A DNA stretch of 64,000 bases from Bradyrhizobium canariense (lineage in GTDB: Bacteria > Pseudomonadota > Alphaproteobacteria > Rhizobiales > Xanthobacteraceae): positions 1-64,000 of the forward strand of contig NZ_VSST01000036.1 of the NCBI RefSeq assembly GCF_019402665.1. Direction: 5' to 3'. Shown piece after piece: positions 16,403 through 23,759 of the stretch (positions are counted from its first letter, which is position 1; each line of letters begins with the position of its first letter). Made by a program: the position numbers and the translations under genes. The notes beneath the pieces are model-generated. The model did no database searches and had not been told where the DNA came from. It saw nothing but the letters and a program-made list of their open reading frames with translations.

Positions 16403-16639
16403 TTACAGAAACCGCGTCAGCTCTGCTTTGGCCTGACCGTAGACCGCATCCTCGATCTGGCTGCGCGTGATCCCGATGTCGCGCAAGGCGCGGTCATCGA
16501 GGTCGTTCAGCGTCTTGACGGCGGAGCGGCGCTCCAGGGCGTCGAACAGCGCATAGGCGCCGTTGGCCAGCTTGCGGAAAAATCCGTCCGACGAGGATGA
16601 GCGTAAACTCCGCCCGGCGGTCTGCGAGATCGTGGTCAT
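16403..16639 (-). CDS. DUF1127-domain small protein
   Basis: A 78-residue protein ending in a DUF1127 motif (LNDLDDRALRDIGITRSQIEDAVY), an arginine/aspartate-rich helix common in alphaproteobacterial small proteins. Some members are linked to stress or phosphate and RNA metabolism. The start MTTISQTAGR at 16639 is preceded by GGAGAAGG; an in-frame extension to 16714 reads as unrelated sequence. It is divergent from the MocR-type regulator across about 185 bp holding a candidate operator, so it may be that regulator's target (inference). Confidence 0.8.
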   Translation of the reverse strand: MTTISQTAGRSLRSSSSDGFFRKLANGAYALFDALERRSAVKTLNDLDDRALRDIGITRSQIEDAVYGQAKAELTRFL

Positions 16640-16773
16640 TGTCCTTCTCCGGCCTGTTGTCCACGCGGCGATGCGGATGCCGTTGGCGCAAGCGCCCGAG
16701 CGCCTGCACCTCATTTGCCGTCGGATTGCTCTCGCTCTCCTGGGCTCAATCGTGAAGCTTGATGGAACTTAAA

Positions 16774-16797
16774 TGCTCCAGTACACTACTCGGAGCA
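16774..16797. promoter_or_regulatory. Candidate operator of the MocR-type regulator
   Basis: An inverted repeat TGCTCC-N12-GGAGCA, with a third half-like TGCTCT at 16808-16813, lies just before the regulator start in the divergent intergenic region. Assignment is by position only. Confidence 0.35.
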
Positions 16798-16823
16798 AGT
16801 GAAACATTGCTCTCGGTGCAATA

Positions 16824-18167
16824 ATGTCCAAGTTCGAATACGTGAAGCTTGCCGATGCCATTGCTCTCGATATCTCTAACGGCACGTTAAGGCCGGGCGA
16901 TCGGCTGCCGCCGCAGCGCAATTTTGCCTATGACCGTGGCATCGCGGTCTCGACCGCGAGCCGGGTTTATACGGAGTTGCTCCGCCGTGGCCTCGTCGTC
17001 GGCGAGGTCGGCCGCGGCACCTTCATCTCCGGCGACATCAGGCGCGAGGTCGAGGCGCTGAGCGAGCCGCGCGACGCGCGGATCGATTTCGAGGTCAATT
17101 ACCCGCTGCTGCCGCAGCAATGGGCGATGATCGCCAAGAGCCTTGCGGGCCTCGAGCGTGTCGATGCGCTCGAATCCGCGCTGCGCGTCTCCACCAGCAC
17201 CGGCACCAAGAGCGCGCGCAATGCAGCCGCCGCTTATCTCGCGCGCAAGGATTTTGCACCGCAGGCCGAGCAGATCGTCTTCACCGCCAACGGCAAGCAG
17301 TCGCTCGCGGCCGCCCTCGCAGCCCTCGTTCCCACCGGCGGCCGCTGCGGCGTCGAGGCGCTGACCTATCCGTACGTCAAGAGCATCGCCGCGCGGCTCG
17401 GCGTGACGCTGGTCCCGATTCCGATCGACGAATTTGGCGCGCGCCCCGACGCCATCCAGAAGGCGCATCGCGAGGCGCATCTGTCGGCGCTGTATCTCCA
17501 GCCCATCATCCAGAACCCGCTCAGCGTCACCATGAACGCGACACGGCGCGCCGACATCATGCGCGTCGCCGAGAAGCTCGATCTCACCATCATCGAGGAC
17601 GCCGTCTATGGCTTCCTCGCCGACGACACGCCGCTGGCCGCACTCAACCCGGACCGCTGCATCGTGATCGACAGCCTGTCCAAGAAGGTCGCGCCGGGCC
17701 TTGCGCTCGGCATCCTCGTCGCGCCGCCGCGATTGCGTGAGAGCGTGATGAGCGCGGTCCGCACCGGCGGCTGGATTGCGTCCGGCCATGCGCTGGCGTC
17801 CGGGCAGCGGCTGATGGCCGACGGCACCGTCGCCGAGCTGACGCGGCTGAAACGCGTCGACGCTACGCGCCGCCAGCAAACCGCGGCAAGGCTGCTCGCC
17901 GGCTACCAGCTCGCCGCCGATCCGCGCTCCTATCATCTCTGGCTCACGCTGCCGGCACACTGGCGCTCGCAGACCTTCGTCGCCGCAGCAGCCCGGCGCG
18001 GCATCGCGCTGACACCGTCCTCGACCTTCGCGATCGCCCATGGCCACGCACCGAACGCAGTGCGGCTCGCGCTCGCCCCGCCTTCCTTCGAGCAGCTCGA
18101 TTCCGGCCTGCGCACGATCGCATCGCTGCTCGGCACCAAGGAAGAGGATTTCGACTCGACGGAGTAG
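16824..18167 (+). CDS. MocR/PdxR-type transcriptional regulator (GntR-HTH plus aminotransferase domain)
   Basis: A 447-residue fusion. An N-terminal winged helix (residues ~1-70: ISNGTLRPGDRLPPQRNFA, VSTASRVYTELLRRGLV, GRGTFI) is joined to a class I aminotransferase-like domain whose PLP lysine is K287 in DSLSKKVAPGLALG. Family members bind PLP or an amino-acid aldimine as effector and often control a divergent gene. Here the divergent gene encodes a DUF1127 protein, and an inverted repeat lies 27 bp before the start. Autoregulation is likely by analogy. The effector is unknown. Confidence 0.88.
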   Translation: MSKFEYVKLADAIALDISNGTLRPGDRLPPQRNFAYDRGIAVSTASRVYTELLRRGLVVGEVGRGTFISGDIRREVEALSEPRDARIDFEVNYPLLPQQWAMIAKSLAGLERVDALESALRVSTSTGTKSARNAAAAYLARKDFAPQAEQIVFTANGKQSLAAALAALVPTGGRCGVEALTYPYVKSIAARLGVTLVPIPIDEFGARPDAIQKAHREAHLSALYLQPIIQNPLSVTMNATRRADIMRVAEKLDLTIIEDAVYGFLADDTPLAALNPDRCIVIDSLSKKVAPGLALGILVAPPRLRESVMSAVRTGGWIASGHALASGQRLMADGTVAELTRLKRVDATRRQQTAARLLAGYQLAADPRSYHLWLTLPAHWRSQTFVAAAARRGIALTPSSTFAIAHGHAPNAVRLALAPPSFEQLDSGLRTIASLLGTKEEDFDSTE

Positions 18168-18173
18168 CTAAAG

Positions 18174-18235
18174 CGTTTTCGAGCGAAGTGGGTACCGGTT
18201 CGCGTCAAGAAAACACGTCAAGCAATAATCTGATG
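18174..18235. repeat. Intergenic repeat starting AAAGCGTTTTCGAGCGAAGTGG
   Basis: A repeat-like segment right after the MocR stop that resembles a known Bradyrhizobium intergenic family and shares layout (GCGTTTT...GAAGTCG/GAAGTGG...GAAAAC...GTCAA) with 37590-37665. Confidence 0.5.
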
Positions 18236-18247
18236 CCGCTCCCCCGT

Positions 18248-18847
18248 TCAGGCCTCCGGCCATTCCGCGATGAAGCCCTTCGCCTTGTAAGGCTCGATCT
18301 TGTCCCATTCATGCAGCATGCGGCGACGAAATTCGGGATCGGTGTGCCAGAGCGTCCGCGGCGTCGCAAAGCTGTCGACCGTGAGCAGCATTTTCTCGAC
18401 CTCCGGCCAGTGCCGGTGCAGCGTCATTGGATAGCGCCGCGCGGTCCAGGTGTTGCCGAGGCAGATCACGGTGCGGACATTGTGCAGCCCGAGCGCCGCG
18501 TCAATGATCGGCAGCGAGAGGATCACGTTCTCGCCTGTGTTTTGGGCATGATGTTCCTCGAGAATTCGGTCAGCTGGAATGCCGGCCGCGACCATCGCCG
18601 CCTTGATGATCGTGCACTCGGATTGCTCCGAGCCCGCCGTCACGCCGCCGCTGACAATCGACCAGCGGAAATAGCCCTGGCGCCATAGTCGCCCCGCCGT
18701 ATCGGCCCGCAGCGTGACGTCCTCTCGGGTGCCGAACATGAACAGGAGGTCCGCCGGCTGCAGCGGCGTATCGATCAGATGGGCGCGGTTGATCTCGGAG
18801 ATCTCATCCGCCGAAGGCCTACGCATGCCGCGGTCCATGGTTGACAT
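18248..18847 (-). CDS. YdcF/ElyC-like DUF218 family protein
   Basis: About 199 residues of the DUF218 (YdcF/SanA/ElyC) fold. Typical elements are DLLFMFGTRED, the SGGVTAGSEQSE acidic glycine segment, and EEHHAQNTGENV, which matches the family's xExxSxNTxEN signature. E. coli YdcF binds S-adenosylmethionine, and SanA/ElyC relatives affect the envelope. This copy has no membrane helix and should be cytoplasmic. The start is uncertain among several ATG codons (18847, 18838, 18826); I chose the first ATG, and an in-frame GTG lies at 18865. No operon partner is apparent. Confidence 0.75.
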   Translation of the reverse strand: MSTMDRGMRRPSADEISEINRAHLIDTPLQPADLLFMFGTREDVTLRADTAGRLWRQGYFRWSIVSGGVTAGSEQSECTIIKAAMVAAGIPADRILEEHHAQNTGENVILSLPIIDAALGLHNVRTVICLGNTWTARRYPMTLHRHWPEVEKMLLTVDSFATPRTLWHTDPEFRRRMLHEWDKIEPYKAKGFIAEWPEA

Positions 18848-18926
18848 GGCAGCACGATGCGACACCGGGGCAACGGCGCGAAGTCACGTTTGGTTGCGGC
18901 CCATTGCACCCGAGGCAACACGGCCA

Positions 18927-19526
18927 TTAGGGCAGCAAAGCGCTCGGCACGCGATCGAAGCTGTAGCTCCGCGGCTGGTTACGCCGCACGAAGCCGCCGA
19001 TCTGCCAGGCGAACAGCGCGGCAAAACCGATGATGAACAGCGCGCCGGCGAATTCGCTGATCGCAAGCGCCCGGACCAGGAGCGCCGTCATCGCCACTGC
19101 AAGCACCGCAAGAAAAGCCAGCATTGCCGCGTAGGTCCTGCGGCCAAGGCCGGCGGTTAACTCGGCTTGGCTGCCGGCCTGCGCCATGCGCGCGTGCAAC
19201 GCGACGATGAAATTGCGAAAGCCATTGTCCTGCGGTGCCATCAGCGCCGCCGTCTGCCAGCTCGTCGACAGAATCCTGATGCGGCCGCCACTGGCATGGC
19301 TGACATCGGCGCGAAAGCGGTGCTGCTGCATCGAGACGGGGCGGAACGACAACCGGATTGCACTGATCTCGTCATAACGCCACAGGCCCGAACGGCCGCC
19401 GATGTGCCAGGACAGCCCCTCCTCCGTCAGCTCGAAGCGATGCGCCGAGCCGATCAGCGACGCCTTGTAGGCGTAGCTCGCGCCCGCAGCCGCCTCGGCT
19501 CCCGAATCCTGCATCTTCACAAACAA
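18927..19526 (-). CDS. Membrane protein with PH-like N-domain, unknown function
   Basis: A 199-residue protein with a cytoplasmic N-terminal region of alternating strands (AHRFELTEEGLSWHIG, GLWRYDEISAIRLSF, GGRIRILSTS) that looks like a bacterial PH-like fold. Two hydrophobic segments follow, at ~131-152 and ~155-176. I do not recognise a named family beyond this. It is 79 nt upstream of the YdcF-like gene on the same strand, and divergent from a small membrane protein (67 bp gap). Confidence 0.7.
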   Translation of the reverse strand: MFVKMQDSGAEAAAGASYAYKASLIGSAHRFELTEEGLSWHIGGRSGLWRYDEISAIRLSFRPVSMQQHRFRADVSHASGGRIRILSTSWQTAALMAPQDNGFRNFIVALHARMAQAGSQAELTAGLGRRTYAAMLAFLAVLAVAMTALLVRALAISEFAGALFIIGFAALFAWQIGGFVRRNQPRSYSFDRVPSALLP

Positions 19527-19593
19527 TCCAATCCGGGCGATCCCATCTGCGATCCGCTTGCGTGGGCGCCCTGCCCCATCCTACAAGCGGGAC

Positions 19594-20028
19594 ATGGCTG
19601 AGACGATTTTTTTTCCGCGCCGCCTGATTCTCGGCGCCGCCGTGATCTCCGGCGTGCTGCTCGCGCTCGCCGTGCACATGCTGGGCGCCCGCTACGGGCT
19701 CGACCTCGGCGGCCTCTGGCACTCGGACACGCACGAGTTCATACCGGCGGGCGCGGCGATCGCCTGGTGGCTGATCGCCTCCGTCGGCTTCTCCGGCGGT
19801 TATTTCACGGCGACATTGATGCAGAGCGCCGTCTCGGGCCAGATCCCGCAACGGATGCGGCAATTCCTGATCGCGGTCGGCGTGCTGCTGCTTGCGGGTG
19901 CGGGCCAGGTGGCCTCGGCGCCGAGCCCGGTCCCGACGGTCTCGGGCGTGCTGGCCGGGATTTCCGCGCTGGGCCTCGGTGCCGCGATGGCGTTCTGCGG
20001 CGCGCATTTCGCACTGCGCCGCGGCTGA
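19594..20028 (+). CDS. Small integral membrane protein, unknown function
   Basis: A 144-residue, strongly hydrophobic protein with about four membrane helices (residues ~11-29, ~50-70, ~87-105, ~112-132). The start MAETIFFPRR at 19594 follows a weak AGCGGG; 12 further codons exist upstream in frame. No family is recognised. It is divergent from the PH-like membrane protein and converges on the efflux pump with a 14-nt gap. Confidence 0.6.
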   Translation: MAETIFFPRRLILGAAVISGVLLALAVHMLGARYGLDLGGLWHSDTHEFIPAGAAIAWWLIASVGFSGGYFTATLMQSAVSGQIPQRMRQFLIAVGVLLLAGAGQVASAPSPVPTVSGVLAGISALGLGAAMAFCGAHFALRRG

Positions 20029-20042
20029 TTCCTCCACACAGT

Positions 20043-21446
20043 TCACCCGCGCGAACGCGCGCCGATCCCGATCACGGCGGCAGCGAGCACGAGGACGGTG
20101 GCCGAGACCGCCAGCGATGCGTGCAGGCCGGTCATGAACGCGCCTTCCGAGGCCACTAGCGAACCGAATAGCGCAACGCCGAGCACGCTGCCTGTCTGCC
20201 GCGTCGCGTTCAGGACGCCCGCCGCGATGCCGGAGCGCGCCTTCTCGACGCTGCCCAACAAGGTCGAGGTCAGCGGCGGCACCAGCAGCCCAAGTCCGCT
20301 GCTGATCGCGATCATCTGTGCAAAAATCGCCCAATAGCTCGTGCCGGCTTCGATCCAGAGCAGGCCGACGCAACCGAGCGCCGAGACGCAGGCGCCGACG
20401 ACGATGGTCGGGCACGCCCCGATACGCTCGGCGAGACGAGGCGCCAGCAGATTGACTGGAAGCACCACCGCCATCATCGGCACGAAGGCGAGACCCGTCC
20501 ACCACGCCGTCAGCCCGTTGATCCTCTGGAAATACAAGCTGAGCACGAAGATCAGCCCGTAGATCGCGACGTTCACGAGCAGGCCGACGAGCGCGGTCAG
20601 GCTGAACAGCCGGTGATCGAACAGGGACAGGGGCAGCATCGGCTGCGTCGCGCGGCTCTCGCGCCAGACGAACAGCACCGCCAGGAGAGCGGCTGAAGCG
20701 AACGCCGCGAGCACAGCCGGATGCTGCCAGCCAAGCGCGCCCCCCTCGATGATCGCGCCGGCGAGCGCCCCCAGCGCACCAATCGCCGCGAGCTGGCCGG
20801 GCAGATCGATCTCGCGTGAGGGCGCGCGCGTGGTCTCGGTCGCATAGCGCCAGCTCAGCCAAAGGCCGATGAGGCCGATCGGAAGGTTGACGAGAAAGAT
20901 CGCGCGCCAGCCGACCAGCGTGATCAGTGCGCCGCCGACGAAGGGACCGGCCGTGAGCGCGAGGCTCGCACCGGCGGCCCAGATCGCAACGGCGCGGCCG
21001 CGCTCGCGGTCGTCCGGATAGGCATGATTGAGCAGGGCAAGAGAATTCGGCACCAGGATCGCCGCCGCCAGGCCCTGGACCAGCCGCGCTGCGATCAGGG
21101 CAGCCTCATTGGGCGACAATGCGCAGGCGAGCGAGGCCGCGGTGAAGATGGCAAACCCCGCCATGAAGACGCGCTTGGCGCCGATCCGGTCACCGAGCGC
21201 GCCGGCCGTCAGGATGAACGCGGCAAACGCAATGGTGTAGGCGCTGACCACCCATTGCAGCTCGGCGACGCCGCCGCCGAGCGTCCTGCCCATGGCGTCG
21301 AGCGCGGTGTTGACGATGGTGACGTCAAGCTGCACCACGCCATAACCAAGGCTCATCGCGGCAAGGGTGAGAGACGTCGCAAGGCGGGAGCCGGAATGCG
21401 GCGCGCCGGCTTCGAAGGCTTCGTATCTGGCGGTGCTTACTCGCAT
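20043..21446 (-). CDS. MFS drug-efflux transporter, DHA2 (EmrB/QacA-like)
   Basis: A 467-residue permease with the 14-helix DHA2 layout. The signatures are LDVTIVNTAL in helix 1, WVVSAYTIAFAAFILTAGALGDRIGAKRV (motif A), RLVQGLAAAILVPNSLALL and AAGASLALTAGPFVGGAL (motif C, antiporter). It should export hydrophobic compounds with proton antiport across the inner membrane. No membrane-fusion partner or TetR regulator stands beside it, so it probably acts as a single-component pump. Upstream is a ~150-bp gap to the YciE-like gene. Confidence 0.88.
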   Translation of the reverse strand: MRVSTARYEAFEAGAPHSGSRLATSLTLAAMSLGYGVVQLDVTIVNTALDAMGRTLGGGVAELQWVVSAYTIAFAAFILTAGALGDRIGAKRVFMAGFAIFTAASLACALSPNEAALIAARLVQGLAAAILVPNSLALLNHAYPDDRERGRAVAIWAAGASLALTAGPFVGGALITLVGWRAIFLVNLPIGLIGLWLSWRYATETTRAPSREIDLPGQLAAIGALGALAGAIIEGGALGWQHPAVLAAFASAALLAVLFVWRESRATQPMLPLSLFDHRLFSLTALVGLLVNVAIYGLIFVLSLYFQRINGLTAWWTGLAFVPMMAVVLPVNLLAPRLAERIGACPTIVVGACVSALGCVGLLWIEAGTSYWAIFAQMIAISSGLGLLVPPLTSTLLGSVEKARSGIAAGVLNATRQTGSVLGVALFGSLVASEGAFMTGLHASLAVSATVLVLAAAVIGIGARSRG

Positions 21447-21599
21447 GCTGCCATCTCGGTTGCAGCCCCATGCGAACGATAAACTTCCCGCTCGCCGTCA
21501 TGTTACGACAACGATCGAATGATGCATGCCTAATGGATGCGTAACGTGCGAGCGTCGCGCGGATGACCGCGCGACGCTCTATCCTGGCTAAGCCTGGCC

Positions 21600-22106
21600 T
21601 CAGCTTGCAGCGCGCAGATTCACCTTGCTCTCGGCGATCGTGGTCAGCTTCTTGTCGGTGGCCTTCTCCTCCTCGAGCGTCTTGGCGAGCATGCTGGCGC
21701 AGTCGTTGCGGCCGAGTTGCTTCGCCCAGGCGATCAGGCTGCCGTAGCGGACGATCTCGTAATGCTCCGCCGCCTGTGCCGCGTTGATCAGCGCGGCGTC
21801 GAGCACTGCCTTGTCGGCGACTTCGCCGGCCGTCTCGTCGGCTTCCTCGATGATGCCGTCGATCGCGGGGCAATCGACCGCCTTCACCTGCGCACCGTGC
21901 ATCTTGAACACTTCCTCGAGCCGCTTGACGTGCTCCCTGGTTTCTTCGAGGTGCGTCAAAAAGCCCTGCTTCAGCTGCGGATCGGTCGCCTTATCCGCCA
22001 TTTTCGGCAGTGCCTTGGTGAGCTGCTGCTCGGCGTAATAGATGTCCTGGAGCTGATGCACGAACAGGTCGTTCATGGTTTTGATGTCTTTTGTGAACAA
22101 TCCCAT
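21600..22106 (-). CDS. YciE-like DUF892 ferritin-fold stress protein
   Basis: A 168-residue all-helical DUF892 (YciE/YciF) protein: LFVHQLQDIYYAEQQLTKALPKM, LTHLEETREHVKRLEEVF and AAEHYEIVRYG carry the carboxylate/His pattern of a di-iron four-helix bundle. Such proteins are induced by general stress. The start at 22106 follows AGAGGA; ten more in-frame codons upstream are unlikely. About 100 bp upstream is a GGAAC-N16-GGTT element resembling the EcfG general-stress promoter, in keeping with that role. Confidence 0.88.
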   Translation of the reverse strand: MGLFTKDIKTMNDLFVHQLQDIYYAEQQLTKALPKMADKATDPQLKQGFLTHLEETREHVKRLEEVFKMHGAQVKAVDCPAIDGIIEEADETAGEVADKAVLDAALINAAQAAEHYEIVRYGSLIAWAKQLGRNDCASMLAKTLEEEKATDKKLTTIAESKVNLRAAS

Positions 22107-22198
22107 CGGTCCGATCCTCTCGGGTTGTGGGAACACGGAGGCACCGGCTTTCAGGAGAAGCCGGTTATTCCGCCATGTTCGATTGCTGATGCGGCACT

Positions 22199-22223
22199 AA
22201 CCAGCGCACGGCATCGTCGTTCC
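22199..22223 (-). promoter_or_regulatory. Putative EcfG-type general stress promoter
   Basis: On the minus strand GGAAC-N16-GGTT, one base from the alphaproteobacterial EcfG consensus GGAAC-N16/17-CGTT, about 95 bp before the YciE-like gene. The rest of the 22107-22522 gap shows a short palindrome (ACCGGCTT/AAGCCGGT, near 22143-22165) and no gene. Confidence 0.45.
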
Positions 22224-22522
22224 AAAAAAGCCCGCATCCCTTGCGCTGGAACAACGCCGGCCGTGCAGGATCTGAAATCATGTCACGGACGGACGCGACC
22301 GGTCCTACGACTCATATGCTTAACGCGCGTCCGATGTGAACCGCGTATGACAAAGTGGCTGATCCAAGACAGAACCTATCCTTGTCAAGGGCTGCACAAG
22401 TCACTGTTTTTGCCTTAAATGAGCTACATCATGTCTAGCGATCCAAGCCCACATCGGGCACTGATCGCATCCGACCGGCCAATGTCTGGCCTGGTCGGTC
22501 TTGCCCCCCGCCGGGAGGATGA

Positions 22523-23605
22523 ATGCACGGACTGCTGACCGCGCTGAAGCGCGGCTTCAAGAGATGGATCGGCTGGCGGCGACTCGGCGTTGCGGCGAGC
22601 GTCTTTATCATCGCGTTCGCGATCACCACGCTGGTGCGCACCCTCAAGGGCATCGACACCGGGGTCATCCTGACCGCGTTGACCGAGATCCCCCGCGAAA
22701 ACATCGGGCTGGCGGCGATTTGCGTATGCTTCGCGTTCTGTACGCTGACCTTCTACGACTTTTTTGCACTGCGAACGATCGGCAAGAAGCACGTGCCCTA
22801 TCGCATCGCAGCGCTCTCCAGCTTCACGTCCTATTCGATCGGCCACAATATCGGCGCCACAGTCTTCACCGGCGGCGCGATCCGCTTCCGGATCTATTCG
22901 GATTACGGGCTGAATGCGATCGACGTCGCCAAAATCTGCTTCCTGTCGGGCCTGACCTTCTGGCTCGGTAACATCTTCGTGCTCTCGATCGGCATGGCCA
23001 TCCATCCGGATGCCGCCTCCTACATGGATCAGCTGCCGTCGTCGATCAACCGGCTGATTGCGATCGGCGGCCTTGCCTCGATCGGCGCCTATCTGGTCTG
23101 GCTTTGCATGGGCGAGAAGCGCCGCGAGCTTGGCCAGAAGGGCTGGAAGGTGGTGCTGCCGTCAGCGCCGCTGACGCTGGTGCAGATCCTGATCGGCGTC
23201 GTCGATCTCGGATTCTGCGCGCTGGCGATGTACCTTCTGGTGCCGGCCACTCCGCAGATCGATTTCCTGTCGCTCTCCGTGGTTTTCATTTTGGCGACGT
23301 TGCTCGGCTTCGCCAGCCACGCCCCCGGCTCGCTCGGCGTGTTCGACGCCGCCATGCTGGTGGCGCTGCCCGAATTCGGCCGCGAGCAGCTTCTGGCCAC
23401 GCTCCTCGTCTTCCGCATCCTCTATTTCGTGATCCCGTTCGGTCTTGCCATCTCCATCATGGGCACACGCGAGCTCTGGATGAATGTGGTGGAGCCCTGG
23501 CAGGAGCGCCGACGGCTGGCGGAGGCCTGCGCGCAGGCCAACCTGCCCAAGCAGGTGGCAGCGATGGAGCGCGAGCGGTCGCTGCGGCAGGCCAGCAAGC
23601 GCTGA
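22523..23605 (+). CDS. UPF0104/COG0392 integral membrane protein (MprF-flippase-like)
   Basis: A 360-residue polytopic protein related to the lysylphosphatidylglycerol synthase membrane domain (UPF0104). Features are SFTSYSIGHNIGATVFTGGAIRFRIY, the family's small-residue loop, LGFASHAPGSLGVFDAAM, and about eight membrane helices. It lacks the cytosolic MprF aminoacyltransferase domain, so lipid translocation or another envelope role is inference. The start ATGCACGGA follows GGGAGGA. The stop overlaps a family A palindromic repeat. It appears monocistronic. Confidence 0.8.
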   Translation: MHGLLTALKRGFKRWIGWRRLGVAASVFIIAFAITTLVRTLKGIDTGVILTALTEIPRENIGLAAICVCFAFCTLTFYDFFALRTIGKKHVPYRIAALSSFTSYSIGHNIGATVFTGGAIRFRIYSDYGLNAIDVAKICFLSGLTFWLGNIFVLSIGMAIHPDAASYMDQLPSSINRLIAIGGLASIGAYLVWLCMGEKRRELGQKGWKVVLPSAPLTLVQILIGVVDLGFCALAMYLLVPATPQIDFLSLSVVFILATLLGFASHAPGSLGVFDAAMLVALPEFGREQLLATLLVFRILYFVIPFGLAISIMGTRELWMNVVEPWQERRRLAEACAQANLPKQVAAMERERSLRQASKR

Positions 23606-23653
23606 GCATGATCCGGAAAAGTGCGAAGCGGCTCTCCGAAAAGATCATGCTCC
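23604..23653. repeat. Palindromic intergenic repeat, family A copy 2
   Basis: GAGCATGATCCGGAAAAGTG at one end and CCGAAAAGATCATGCTC at the other; it overlaps the last bases of the UPF0104 gene. Compare 14248-14297. Confidence 0.75.
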
Positions 23654-23759
23654 GTCGATAGTCCGCTAGACGGCGGCCGGTAAAACCTTCAGACCAATGT
23701 TGCAGGCGGAGAGCAGCTCTCTTATTTCCGCCTCAACTTTGCCGTTGAAAACGCGGGCC

